A DNA stretch of 64,000 nucleotides from Marsupella aquatica (Eukaryota; Marchantiophyta). Shown here in pieces: positions 44,261 to 56,639 of the stretch. The stretch spans positions 3,472,001 through 3,536,000 of the forward strand of contig OZ316891.1 of the NCBI GenBank assembly GCA_973895155.1. The letters run 5' to 3'. Within the stretch, counting starts at the first letter, position 1, and the number at the start of each line of letters is the position of its first letter. The position numbers were made by a program, and so were the translations under genes. Under the pieces are notes generated by a model that ran no database searches, was not told the origin of the DNA, and was given only the letters and a program-made list of their open reading frames with translations.

Positions 44261-47200
44261 GGATAAAATGCAATCCATTTCATAAAGTGGGATTGCTGGA
44301 ATGATAGCTGACCTAGGAGTGGAGTGATTTTATTGGGACTCCACAACATGGAACGGATTCAGGAAATGCACTGGCCGTAACGACTTAGCTGCTGGCCTCA
44401 GGGATGATTTCTTTGATAAGGTGTATAGTCCGTAACAGCTTACTTGAAGGATTCATGGATTGAGTTAGGATTGTGGGAAGAAGGGGATATTACAATCCTC
44501 CATAAAATTTTAGTTGTGACCTCCAAGTTTAGACTTTGGTTATTGTTAATGAACATAAAATGACCTTTAGGAATAGTCAAGCACAATAGGACAAATCTTG
44601 CTATGGCAATCTTCAGCACACTCTGGACTACAGAGATTGAGGGCAGGTTACCTATGATCAAGTGCACTTCAAGTTAGCTCAGCAACCCTGCTCAGACCAG
44701 CTCAAGCCTCAACAACTCCGCGCTGATGGGGATTAGAAAAAGGGATATATGCCACGTTTAGGCCAGTTATTGAGATGAGAAGGGGTAGCTCGATCCACCT
44801 TCCTAGACTGCCAAACACATGCAAGATCACACTTCATCATGTGCTCACAAAGCCAATATCAAAGGGTATATATTCAAACATATATGCCATAACAAGAAGT
44901 TTCCAATTAACAAAGGCTCCAAAACAACGATAGAGACTTAAGGATGTCCAACAGTATAATTGTGTAGCAGCACTTACCACTGAGAATAGTCCTGGCCTTC
45001 ACACAGCATGTGAGAATAGTCCTGGCCTTCCATGCCTTTACGCAGCATACTGCACCACACAAAGGAACAAAACCAAAAGTTGAGCATTAAAACTCTTACC
45101 AATCACAAAGAGTTACAAGAACACGACTCAATACTGAGAGGCATGATCAACAAATGAGTCAATCCACCCAAATAGCAAGGGCGGAGGTGACAAAGGAACA
45201 CTAATTTAAAGAACAACCACTTCTGAAGGGAAAAAAAGACAATCTGATCAAAAGCATGTGAGATTTGTAGAACCAAATGAAAACATACAACCAAAATTTA
45301 GTCTTCCTACCGCGTGCTTGGAAACTCTATTGTTGAGTGTTGCTCTAAGCTACTATCTTCCACATGGCTGCCAACAGTAAGCAACAACAGTTTGCTGCAT
45401 TAATTGTTTGAATGGGTCTGTTTGCACAGCCAAGCATACACTCTGACAAGCATATTATTGACATGTAGCATCGTAATGAAACTAAGGCACTTGATACTTG
45501 TACACTGAACTGAGTAGACAGCCGGGTAGACTGCAGACTGTGAGAGTGTGAATGTTAAATTAGACCAAGACGTGCAAGTTGGACAAATGAGTTCATGTTG
45601 TGACATAGGTAGTCGTCCCGACCTCTCTACTCTACTCTACTCAATCACATATATGCCAATATATACATTATCGACCCTTACTGACTGAGATCAATTCCTA
45701 GATCTTAGAAGGCCCAGAATCGGGCCCAAAATATTTGATCTAGTCATTTTTAATTTACCTCAAACTAAGCCCTCGATATATCAGACTAAATATTCAGCTT
45801 CTTGCCATGATTGATTGATTAGTTATGAATTAGCAGCAAATTTTTGGATTAATTTCTTAAACTCTACGTACGTCCATATACTAGTCTGAGTTGTCTTTGC
45901 ACAGAAACCAAACCTTGTGCTAAGAATGCTTGCAATTGATACTCAATCCATACACAGTCCCAACAAAGATACCTCTCCTTGAGTGACTCGATCTACGGCC
46001 TCTTTAGCATTATTGACAGGGCTGACTTCTGGCACGTAGAGGCTAATTATATGCAGTTGCCCAATAATAGTTTAGTGCATACCCAAATCTGACCTGTGCT
46101 TTTACTGTCAACGGCTACGCCTGTTGCTCACTCTATTGTGTTGAAGTCAAAGTTGTCTTGGACCTACATGTCCAGGCATCAAACTTTAGTATCACAAGGC
46201 CACCACTAAAGAAGATAAACAGTGAATATAATTTTCAACAAGCTAAAACAATGAACTGAAACTTTGGCAAACCCACCACAGTATTTAATTGCATGCAGCA
46301 GAAAACGATGAGATGCACATAAAAAACTTTACAAATTATATTCATGTACGTCTACAAGACAATTTATCAATGCCATTGCTCTTGGTTAGAACACATGTCG
46401 GAAGCAAAGTGATGAATCAATATGTAGAGTACATTATAGTTTCATAATTTGTGTTGTCTGACGTAAAACTAGGAGAGCAATATTCCTCTTCCAATCAAAG
46501 TGGTAAGAATATTAAAATAGACAGGGAAGTACCTTCCTAACAATCACATAACCTTGGTAATGAAGACCAGATCTACCTTCTGTTGTTGGTGAAGTACGTT
46601 GTTGGTGAAGTAGTAGTTTAACTTTGAATAGCATCCCTGGGAGGATCGCAGCACTAAATTACATATTTGACATGCAGCGCTCCTGTCCAATGGAAGTACA
46701 AATGACATCAGAAGAATAAAGAAAATGTGTCCATCTACACACAAGACAAATGTACTACTATTTTAATTTTATGCTGTGTAGCTATCCATCTGATTACATA
46801 ATTGTTTTAAAATTTGGCATTTGTTAGATAATCTCACGCATGGATCTAGATTCTAGTTTTTGTCAGGCTGACATCGACATTGAGAATTAAATTCTAATCT
46901 ATTGCAAGCTTTGTCAAACTTTCTAAGTTTGAATAACACTGTATGGTCAATTCGTCTTATCCTTGTTCCAATCAGATTGCTAAGAACGTTAAAAATAGAT
47001 AGGGAACTACTGTACCTAGCTTCCAACGAGCACATAACCTTCAGAATAAAACCGAGATCTATACCTGTTGGGAGAAACTAGCTCTCTGGGAGAGGCGCAA
47101 CAATAAAATACGTCGTCGACATGCAGCGCTCCTGTCCAACAGAAGCAGGCATAGTGTTAGGAGAATAGAAAAAATGTAGCTATCATGCAGAGCTCCAATG

Positions 47201-47596
47201 AAAGCACATAAATGTTACGGAGTAGGAAGATCTGGAAACCAAATGTGTCATTCTTTATACCGTTGGAAAGAAGAAGTCAAGCCGCATCCAACAAACCTAG
47301 ACACTCAGGTTTGAGAGAAAGAGGAAGATGCAGTATGAATCGTAAGTAGGCAAAAAAATGCAAAAATAACATAACTAGACACAGAAAAATGCATAAATGT
47401 TGACTGGGTCAATGTGACACGATTTTCAATAATACTGGATGAAAATAGGCAATTAAGGCATCGTTGGAAAGGATTTTCAAATGCTTTTGAAACAAGCCCA
47501 TGAGCAAGACTTCTTGTTGAGTAAACACTGAGATCGGAAGACAAGTCAGAGAAGGAGATTGAAGGAACATCAATCCTCCATTACAACCGGGAGCCA

Positions 47597-47736
47597 GGAA
47601 GAAACGAATAAAGAACAGCGCAGGTGATGGGAACTGCTAGCAAACCCCTGCGGCAAGGCTCTGCTTGGAAGAAACGAATGAAAAACAGTGCAGGTGATGG
47701 GAACTGCTAGCAAACCCCTGCAGCAAGGCTCTGCTT
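47597..47736. repeat. 70-bp tandem duplication
   Basis: Two head-to-tail units (47597-47666 and 47667-47736) both start GGAAGAAACGAAT and end AAGGCTCTGCTT. They differ at only a few positions, so the duplication is fairly recent. Confidence 0.85.
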
Positions 47737-48022
47737 CACTTTGGTCGATATCAAAATTATACACATAGATGCAAAGTGACGACATACATTCCACATACAG
47801 GCTAGCTCACCTATTCTCCATCACTTTCACATCAGGTCACCTCAGCGCAGCACTCACTCAGCGATTACTCACAGTCCTAGCACTCACTCAGGAACGACTC
47901 ACAGTCCTGTATTCCAGCTCCATCTTGCCAAAACTTAGCTCAACTCCAGCTCACGGTTGAGGTCCAAATCATTCTTCAGCTCCAACTCACAGTTCAGGGT
48001 CTCAGCACTTGCACCAAAGCAC

Positions 48023-48222
48023 AACTTGATGTAGCTCTCGCTCCAAACTTTCCCGCAACTCACAAGATTGACCTTCAGATTTTGAGCTCCCACTATACTT
48101 GCCACTTGACCTAGCAAACTAACTTGATGTAGCTCACGCTCCAAACTTTCCCGCAACTCACCTTACTCATAAGATCGAATTCCAGATTTTGAACTCCCAC
48201 TATACTTGCTACTTGACCTAGC
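48023..48222. repeat. ~100-bp tandem duplication
   Basis: Units start at 48023 and 48121 with AACTTGATGTAGCTC. They share CGCTCCAAACTTTCCCGCAA, CCCACTATACTTG and CACTTGACCTAGCA-like ends. The second copy carries a small insertion. It is noncoding. Confidence 0.8.
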
Positions 48223-50149
48223 ACGCCCTACCTTGCAGGCACTCACACAACAGTGCGCACGAGAAATCCACTCAATGTGAACTTTTCACACAAAACATGA
48301 GCGGGAGACATGCACTGAAAAATGGGACATTAATTCAAGTTAGAGGAATTGGAGGGAACCCTTGCCATCAAATTTGGCTTGGCCATAAGGAAAAGCGGAG
48401 GATGGCTGGCCATAGCTTTTGCACAAACTTAATTATTCAAAAGGTTTATTTTTTATTTTTCAGTAACCTCTTCATTCACTTATGATCAAGACATATATCC
48501 AATTGTTATGGCAAAAAGTGATAAATTATGACTTTGGTAGTTCATAACTTGTTCTGCCCATAAACTGTCCACCCGCCTGTCCATAACTTGTGATGTCTGG
48601 ATGTAAGCAACTTTGAGACACATTATTTGAAACTTTGAGATGCCTTATCGGTTTACATGGTTCAAGGCCATATTGGTTGGTGTCACTACTGAAAAATATG
48701 ACATTGTAAAGTGTGGCATTGGTTAGTGCCAACCTCCCTCAAAGTCTTGAGTTGGCACAAGTTGTTCAGATGGTCGGCACTAGACATTGATCGAAGATAA
48801 TGGAGCCAACTGTTACGTGGAAGTTCCCATTGATATAACCGTGCATCCTCTTACACAAAACAGTAGTCCAACTTACTGATCCCCAACATTTGGTCATAAA
48901 CAATGGGTCACATTTGGGGAAAGGGTATATTAATTATATTTGGCGCAAATTAATGTACACCATGAGATTAAATAACTTAAGCCATGGCACAATTGAGTTC
49001 TTTAGGTATAGAACTAAATTGTAATGTCCTTATGCTACTTATCATCAAATCCTTTTGACTTACTTACCACAGTCACATGAATGACTCTCCAATGAGTCAG
49101 GAGTAACATATCTTTTCATTACCTGAAAAACTCTTAGTTAACCGTGAACATAGTGGTTCAATGGGCAAAGGCAAGGGAGGGCCAAGAGGGGGTACCTCAC
49201 TACGTACAATAGTGTCATGTGCCAAAGAAAGGAAAAAATAAATAGAGTTAGAGTGAAAAGACGCAAACATGACGTTTTTACTTGAAAAGTAGAAAAATGT
49301 GATTTTATAAAAGAATGAACAGTAAGCAGATAAGAGGGCAATGACTAAACTATTTTTTAAGTTGAAAAGGAGGAAAGAATCTTTAAAAAGTGAATAGTAA
49401 AGGAATGAAAGCGCAATGACTGCATTACATGACAAAAGAGAAAAGAATAATAAAAGAACTTAGTTAAATTCTTGACTTAGCACATATGATAAAAGAGAAG
49501 ACTCCGACACTGTCTCCCTCCTAGAACAAGTAAAAACAAATATTGTGTTTGCTGCATGCGGACAAACATACCCTATCTGAATCAAGAAAGAATAAAGATT
49601 ATGTTTCATTTGCAAAGAGGTATGCTATCAAAATTTAGTATTCAATTTGTCATTATAAATACGATTGACTCCAAAGTACAGGAAGTATTAGGGGTGCAGA
49701 GTCGGGCTGGCAGTCGGGTGGAGACTAACACCTTCCAAACTTGGGCCTTTCCAGGTTTTGGTGATTGCTAACCCACAAGACATAAATAAAACCCTCATAG
49801 AAACTGTCACAACAAGGTCGCTTCTCAGGTCGCTTACAGAATGATGGGAATACATAACGCAGACTCTCAAGAGTGTGGCAATTGTTTCTGCTTGCCATAG
49901 AGTTGTTTAGTTTGAGGATACTTCTTTCATTTCATAAAACTTAACCCAACTCAGATTGTTCATTGAGCTAACTTTGGGGAATGAGTATAACTTGCCCACT
50001 TGAAGGGTGTTTTTAATCCCATTCAGACTAATTTTTATAATTAAATTACAACAAACCAACCTCCAAATTTATACAAGTTTGGGTTTATAAGTCAGAAAGA
50101 TATTTCCAAAGTGGTGGCATATTAATCAGACTGAAGGGGTCTTATAATT

Positions 50150-50370
50150 ATGTATGTGCCATGCGTCATTGTATAAGTGGTCCATGTGGCAAGGTCTCTT
50201 TGCAATATGTGGCAAATCCAAGTTATATTTCCATTTTAATGGGTGCGCCTATCCTAAGGTAAAAGCAGGGGTAAAAGGGTTTTGGGGGTTTAGTGAGGGG
50301 TTAAGTTTGGGAAAGGCTTTGGTATGACAGATTCAGAGTTTTGTGGGGAGTGCACAGATCAAAGTCTTGA
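50150..50370. repeat. Dispersed repeat with telomere-like core, copy 2
   Basis: Same orientation as copy 1 at 30262-30500, sharing the ATAAGTGGTCCATG, TTTTAATGGGTGCGCCTA, GGGGTTTAGTGAGGGG, GGGAAAGGCTTTGG and GTGCACAGATCAAA blocks. The divergence indicates an old duplication. Confidence 0.5.
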
Positions 50371-50759
50371 AAGGTCCAGATCTTTTGTCTTAGAGCCTAT
50401 ACCAGTTTTGGGGACCAGTTTGGCCAAAGTGGTCATTCAAACATAATTATATAAATTGTATGTGTGACTGTATGCATCCTTTTGTTTGGAATACTTGTGT
50501 ATCTGGTATGCTAGCCCTATGTTGGGTTTTCCTAATTATAATTCCTGAATGGGTTTTCAAATATAGATTTCACCAGTTTTGTAAGGCACCTAAGGGTGTA
50601 AAACGTTATCAGAAATTAATTTTTTACATATAACAACGATATACTTAATATACATAGAGTGAGGGCACGGGCACGGGTCCCCCACCCCTAGACTGCCCCT
50701 AATCTCCATGACTAATCATTTACTTTAGGCAATCATTTCAATTTTTATTATGTTTGACT

Positions 50760-50783
50760 TTAGGGTTTAGGGTTTAGGGTTTA
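50760..50783. repeat. Short interstitial TTTAGGG repeat
   Basis: Three and a half perfect TTTAGGG units in a row. This is the plant-type telomere sequence, far too short to be a telomere. Confidence 0.8.
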
Positions 50784-51453
50784 CATGATCAAATTGCATA
50801 ATGATTTGTGGACAAATAGAAAAATGACACTCCCCTTCTTTGACTATGACCCTTGGTTTCTTAAAAATAATATCAAGATTTTGGAAATTATATAATTTTG
50901 AGCAAAAGAAGAGGCCCTCTTGAAGGATATTTCTTGTCTCCCAATAGCTTTTGGTCACACAAAGATTCATTGAGCTAACTATCCCTAAGGAGATATTTAT
51001 AACCTCATGGATGTGCTTCCTACCAAAATACCCTTATTTTCACAACTACCCAGGGTTTTCCTCAAACTTTTCAAGTGTTAATCTATTATTGAGAACGTAC
51101 AATGCATTTGAGCTCCGTCCTGGTAATGCTCCTGGAGACCCTGAGCACTATGATTTCGTCTCACAATGCCAAATTCAAACACAACAACAATTTGCAAACA
51201 CAACACCACATACATACAAAAAGCCAAAACAGAGAGTCAAAACCTAGATAGTAGAGTAACAAAGTAAAGACTTAATCACTATGTGGAACTTGTGGGGAAA
51301 CTTGGAGATAATAGTTATGTCTCTACCTAACAGATTGATGTCGTCCAGTGAGATCTTTTCATGTTGGTTCAGGAGTCTAATTCTGGATTTTGAAGTGTTG
51401 TGGTTAGAAATTTGTTCTCTAAGCCGTAGTATGCTTGTCACATTATAAGAAAG

Positions 51454-51825
51454 CTACACTGTTCACCGTAATTAGTGTGAGTAACACTAATTCGAGAGCG
51501 ACCATATTCAGGGTCTACTCGCGAATTAGTGTTAGTCACACTAATTTTGTGCTAACACTATTTTTGCGCACATGAATTAGTGTTACTATGGTCTTAAAAG
51601 TGGCAAAATACAAAGAAAAAAACTATTTTAAAAAATCCACAACAATTAGTGTTACTTTGGACTAGAGATCAGCCGTTTTTTACAAGCAATTTAAAACTAA
51701 ACTGAAAAAAATTCATTTTGAAAACCGACAAAAATTAGTGTTACTTGGACTCAAAATCATTTTTACCAAAATTACTGTTAGTAACACTAATTTTGCACTA
51801 ACACTAATTATGGTGAACAGTGTAG
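51454..51825. mobile_element. 372-bp TIR element (MITE-like)
   Basis: The left end CTACACTGTTCACCGTAATT and the right end AATTATGGTGAACAGTGTAG are inverted complements over about 25 bp with one mismatch. The interior is filled with ATTAGTGTTAC words in both orientations (about ten), so much of the element could fold. It has no coding capacity. No target-site duplication is obvious (left flank AGAAAG, right flank GTTCTT). Confidence 0.78.
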
Positions 51826-52189
51826 GTTCTTTTTAAGGTTTATCAAAATGCAGTAGTTCATCTGACAACTTAATGTATCTTGGTTCTGTAGGGGTGGTAG
51901 ATGGTTCCTATGCGATGGTCTTCAAACGTATTGTTTATGGTCAGCTGAAGAACCAAGGTATAACCATTTGATTCAACACAACTTGGAGTTCTCAATTTCT
52001 ACAGATTAACTAGACATATCAGGATTCAACCCCGGATTCAACTAAGTATCTTCAGTTGTGATTATTCTGCTAGGGAGTTTGAGGTGAGGATCTCAATGGC
52101 TGGAAAGTTCCCATCCTAACTTGCTCTGGGACTTGCTCTTGTACTCCATTTTTTTGCCGTTAGGCATGGCATTGCTCTTACATAATTAT

Positions 52190-52379
52190 CCTTTTGATGG
52201 CTTTGATTAAAGCTGCTATTGCATAGGTCCTTTTGACTGTGTTGCTTAAACCTGCTTCGCCGAAAGCTGCTGTTGCATAATTACCATTTTTATACAGTAC
52301 TTGTTTTGAAAAAGACTTCAATTGTTTTCTACCAGCTTCACGGTATGCAACAGCAGCTTTAATCAAAGCCATCAAAAGG
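52190..52379. mobile_element. 190-bp fold-back element
   Basis: The left arm starts CCTTTTGATGGCTTTGATTA and the right arm ends TAATCAAAGCCATCAAAAGG. Together they form a ~36-bp inverted repeat with about two mismatches. The ~118-bp loop contains another AAAGCTGCTGTTGCATA copy. It is noncoding and typical of a small fold-back MITE. No clear target duplication. Confidence 0.75.
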
Positions 52380-53428
52380 GTTTAGGGTGTAGACTAGTGG
52401 GGTTTAGGGTGTAGACTAGTGCTATCTCCTTGCTTTCCACATTCACAAATTATTAGAGTATCTACTTACAATAATGGACACTTACAATAATGGACCCTTA
52501 ATCTACTTTTACATGCTCCCCCAGGTCCATGAACACACCCTAATTTATTTTTACATCAAACTGCCAAAAGCAGAAGGCGCCCAACTGGGAGACATGATCC
52601 CACAGGCCAAAAACCCAATCAAGGGAGAACACAAAAAAGGCCAAAACGTTTATCAGTTTAGGGTTAACACCAGGCAGGGTTTCCCGCACAAGAGGAGACA
52701 CAAAAACCAAATTCTACCTATCCGCATACTGAAGAGCCTGGTCAAGCTCACGAGTAAACTGCATAGGAGGAAAGGGAATCCGACTAGTTGCTCGAAACCC
52801 ACCTGCATCTCCCCTACAAAGAATGGTTAAAACTCAATAAGAAGAACCCACTAACTTAAAGTATGGTTGGTTTATAGTGCCCCTAGCTAACTATACCATT
52901 TTTCAATAATTAGTACATGGTTGAATCTCAACAAAAGCTTGAGCAACCCCAATTTGCACCTTAAAAACTCTCAACCCAAACGGGCTTTTGACCCACAACA
53001 AATAATGGCCAAAAACTCTCTTAATGCACCTTTGAATACTAATGTACCCGAGTAGAACCAAATAAACATAGTGAAAACTCAAAAAGAATAACTAAGAAAT
53101 TTAAAGTATGGTTGGTTTAAAGTTCCTCCTTCTTATTTGGCACGTTAAATTTGAATTCTCTTTGACCCTGAGTTCTTGGGACAAACTATAAATTGTAGTA
53201 CTAGTTTCACAAAAAACACACATAGTTGTATTTGTTTAGGTTTGGGTCTGGCATAACCATTGGCCCGGAACTTTGAAATGGACATGCCCCAAGGGCCCAC
53301 ACATGGGCCCACAATGAGGTTTGACTAAGGCTAACCCCAGGTTAAGGTTTGAATCAGGGGCTTTAGGGTTTAGACTAGTGCTATCTCCTTGCTTAGTTCC
53401 TACAGTCACTCACAAATTATCTACTTAC

Positions 53429-55144
53429 TGTCGTATAGCCAAAAGAACAAAAAGGAACACTTTTTACATAAAGACTCGGAATACGATCCCTTTAAGAACA
53501 GATTTGGAAAGAATTGAATGAATTTATCTCTCTGAGTAATCTAAAGCTCTCAGCACATAGATTTCTTGTTTCTCACTAAAAGATCAAATAAACAAAACAC
53601 CAAAGTAAAATAAACTTCTGTCTTATGAGTCAAGAGAGAGTCAATTATGGTCTGAAAACTCTGATTAGCTATTGCCACTCCTTCAAAAAGGACTATGGTC
53701 TTAGAATAGACATAAAACAAGTCGCATAACTCACTAATTTCTCTCCTGACTAAATAAAATTGCATGATAAGGAATTTCCAATTTGCTAAACAAGTATTGC
53801 TCTGGTTACAAATGTAATGATATGACTTAAGATGCCGACAACATAGTTTGACATCAGCGATACGCAATTCCGTCAAACACTAAATCATATTCCATAAACA
53901 AAGTAACGGTACTGAATACTCTGAGAACCAAACTTTACTTCTCACATATCAAACAACAACTCTTGAATTAGCTAGCGAATCTTGACCCTTCAAGCATGCC
54001 TAGCAGTGAATTCAATGTAAGTCACAGAAGTTTGTAACTGAATTCAAGTATCAAGAAATTTCTTGAATTCATAAATTCAAACATAAGTTTTACTTCCATA
54101 CAAGACTTTTCTTGTTAAAATGGAAGGAGGGAAACTAACAGAAGTCTGATTGGAATTGTCCCCCCTCTTCCGAATGGAAAAAACATGAGGTTTTATAAGT
54201 AAAGGTTCCCTTAACTGAAAAGGCATGACTTTTCAAACCTCATATATCTAAAAGACAATCCTAAAAGAAATAAAGAAATACATTGGAGACTTAGTGGACG
54301 CTTTGTAGAGCGTCGGTGCTTTCCGGTAAAACTAATAAACAGTGGTGTTAATCTAATTTTAACTTCTAAACTAAAAGTCGGAATGAGCTGAGACTTTTCT
54401 AGAGTACTCTACTACATATAATCTCTATGCTGGTAAAGTTTTAGACTTCTCTGAGGTCTCTAAGTGCCTCAAATAAATCGGTGAAAGTGGCACGGTGTTA
54501 TAAAAGTGCGGAAATCAGAAATATTTCTAAGTGTCGGGAAGATAGTGGACGCTTCAGAAAGCGTCCGAACCCACAAAGGACTTTTGTGGACGCTTCAGAA
54601 AGCGTCGGCTAAATTTTGAGGTTTGGTCGCGGCGTCCGTCTTCCGGCCTTCAGGTGGGACGCTTCAGAAAGCGGCGAAGTCTGTCTTGGCGGACGCTTCA
54701 GAAAGCGTCGATTCTGCTTTGTCTTCGAACATGGTTGGACGCTTCACAAGGCGTCACTTCTCATGTGGACGCTTCAGAAAGCGTCTCATCGCACTTTGGG
54801 GTTAGCGGACGCTTCAGAAAGCGTCTTAAAGCGTCCGGTGTCTGGTTCGAATAGACGTTTCCCGAAGCGTCTTCTGTTCCGTGGTATCGGTGAAGGACGG
54901 CTCAAAAAGCGTCATGGTTAAGGGGGTCGCATCTGGTTGGCAGCAACCATGGACGCCTCAGCTGTCTTGAGGTTTATTGGCTTTGTAACTGGGGACGCTT
55001 CAGAAAGCGTCCTTAGTTAGACTAAGTGAGTTAACCGCCAAATGGAAAGTAGACGCTTCAGAAAGCGTCGTTTTTGCTCAAAAAGTTTGAAACGATTCAG
55101 ATTTTTCTCTTATGGTCGTGTTTCAGCAAAAGTCTCCTTTCCAC
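53429..55144. other. 1.7-kb insert in the duplicated unit, carrying the hairpin array
   Basis: It is absent from copy 1 of the duplication. The left 850 bp contains one minus-strand ORF (53876-53550, 108 aa, unrecognised, hydrophobic-rich); the right part holds the hairpin array. No terminal inverted repeats or LTR-like ends are seen, so the mode of insertion is unknown. Confidence 0.5.
54296..55070. repeat. Array of ~13 short hairpins, GGACGCTTCAGAAAGCGTCC type
   Basis: Each 20-bp unit has 8-nt stems (GGACGCTT/AAGCGTCC) and a CAGA loop. Copies start at 54296 (variant), 54547, 54588, 54657, 54691, 54737 (variant), 54767, 54807, 54852 (variant), 54895 (variant), 54951 (half), 54993 and 55051. 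The DNA between them is not repeated and spacing varies from 30 to about 250 bp, so this is not a simple satellite. In translation the unit gives GRFRKR, DASESV or TLQKAS in the three frames, which explains the ORFs in this area. Confidence 0.9.
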
Positions 55145-56337
55145 ACTTACAATAATGGACATTTACAATTTAATGGACACTTACAATGCAATAACGGACA
55201 CTTACAATAATGCCTGGACCCTTAATCTACTTTTACATTCTCCCCCAGGTCCATGAAAACAAAGGGTCCGCCAAGTAGAAAAGAGACCATCAATGAAATG
55301 ATCAAGACAAGACTTGAACAGTGTCATTTGCAAGTTCCTAGCTTCATCCAAAATATTCATCATGTATTATCCATCTGGGAATAGTTTGATACAACATTTT
55401 GATCAATAATGAACTGTCTTGGACCTTAATCCGGACCTTAATCTTTTACATTTTGTCACCAATAATTTTTTCTTCTTTCAACAGCTGAAAATGTGCAAGG
55501 TTGAAATACTTTGGATATCAACATATGCTAATAGCACTAATTTTTTATATCAAACTGCCAAAAGCAGAAGGCGCCCAACTGGGAGACAAGATTCCACAGG
55601 CCAAAAACCCAATCAAGGGAGAACACAAAAAAGGCCAAAACATTTATCAGTTTAGGGTTAACAGCAGGCAGGGTTTCTCGCACAAGAGGAGACACAAAAA
55701 CCAAACCCTACCTATCAACATACTGAAGAGCCTGGTCAAGCTCAGGCGTAAACTGCATAGGAGGGTTAAGCAAAGGAATCCGACTAGGTGCCCGAAACCC
55801 ACCTGCCTCTCTCTTTCAAAGAATGGTTAAAACACAATAAGAAGGACCCACTAACTTAAAGTATGGTTGGTTTATAGTGCCCCTAGCTAACTATACCATT
55901 TTTCAATAATTAGTACATGGTTGAATCTCAACAAAAGCTTGAGCAACCCCAATTTGCAACATAAAAACTCTCAACCCAAACGGGCTTTTGACCCACAGCA
56001 AATAATGGCCAAAACTCTCTTAATGCGCCTTTGAATACTAATGTACCCGAGTAGAACTAAATAAACATAGTGAAAAATCAAAAAGAATAACTAAGAAATT
56101 TAAAGTATGGTTGGTTTAAAGTTCCTCATTCTTATTTGGTACGTTAATTTTGAATTCTCTTTGGCCCTGAGTTCCCGAGACAAATTATAAATTGTAATAG
56201 TTTCACAACAAACACAAATGGACCTTGTATTTGTTTAGGTTTGGATCTGGCACAACCATTGGCCCGGAATTTTGAAATGGACATGTCACAAGAGACCACA
56301 TGGGCGCCCACAATGAGGTTTGACTACGTGGTTAAGG

Positions 56338-56425
56338 GTTCAGGGGCTTTAGGGTTTAGCTAGGGTTTAGTTAGGGTTTAGGCTGAAACCCTTAAAAACC
56401 CTAAACCCTGAACATGAAACCCTAG
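56338..56425. repeat. Telomere-like repeats in both orientations
   Basis: TTTAGGGTTTAGCTAGGGTT is followed within 40 bp by ACCCTAAACCCTGAAC, so TTTAGGG and CCCTAAA units face each other. A further TTTAGGG cluster lies at about 56725-56752. Confidence 0.7.
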
Positions 56426-56639
56426 AACCCTAAACATTACTTAGGTTAACTTTATTTAACCTTAAGCCTAAACATCGATAACAGTCCTTAATCCTAATAT
56501 GCTCGGGGGGTTGACTATCAAAAATCTTAGGAACCACGTGCGATCCAAAACAGGTATTTTTCATAGAAATTAGCTAAGATGACTTTGGGCTAATTGTACA
56601 AATAAATAATGGTTGCACAAGACTGAGAGAGGCCTTTGT

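Larger units (their letters stand above)
44270..51440. other. 7-kb stretch without a supported gene
   Basis: No ORF has recognisable protein content. Visible structure: a 30-bp duplication (TGAGAATAGTCCTGGCCTTC at 44981 and 45011), a CTACT run near 45.62 kb, and a diverged pair of ~150-bp blocks at 46531-46720 and 47009-47160 (shared GACATGCAGCGCTCCTGTCCAA). The two tandem duplications at 47.6 and 48.0 kb and the dispersed repeat at 50.15 kb are listed separately. The minus-strand ORF at 49.1-49.4 kb is a hydrophobic by-product of purine-rich DNA. Confidence 0.5.
52401..56360. repeat. Partial tandem duplication (~1 kb unit), second copy interrupted
   Basis: Copy 1 (about 52401-53370) and copy 2 (about 53371-56360) both begin TAGACTAGTGCTATCTCCTT and share long nearly identical blocks, e.g. 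CTGCCAAAAGCAGAAGGCGC at 52.56 and 55.56 kb and GGTTTAAAGTTCCTC at 53.11 and 56.11 kb. Both end in GGGGCTTTAGGGTTTAG. Copy 2 has a ~1.7-kb block inserted between about 53429 and 55144 plus extra sequence at 55260-55550. The short ORFs in both copies (118 and 109 aa) are similar, basic and unrecognised. Confidence 0.75.

Noticed and set aside
49097-49435. 112-aa hydrophobic minus-strand ORF
   Set aside because: Its Phe/Tyr/Ser/Leu bias mirrors purine-rich plus-strand DNA. No membrane-protein pattern or splice context supports it.
50760-50783. True telomere or chromosome end
   Set aside because: Only three and a half units, embedded in unrelated sequence on both sides.
54616-54921. Three overlapping plus-strand ORFs with RFRKR/DASES/TLQKAS repeats
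   Set aside because: They are the three frame translations of the hairpin repeat and its spacers. All three frames are open because of the repeat, with no evidence of coding.
54296-55070. CRISPR array interpretation of the hairpin copies
   Set aside because: Spacing ranges from about 30 to 250 bp, repeats are short and variable, the context is a plant-like nuclear genome, and no cas-like gene is near.
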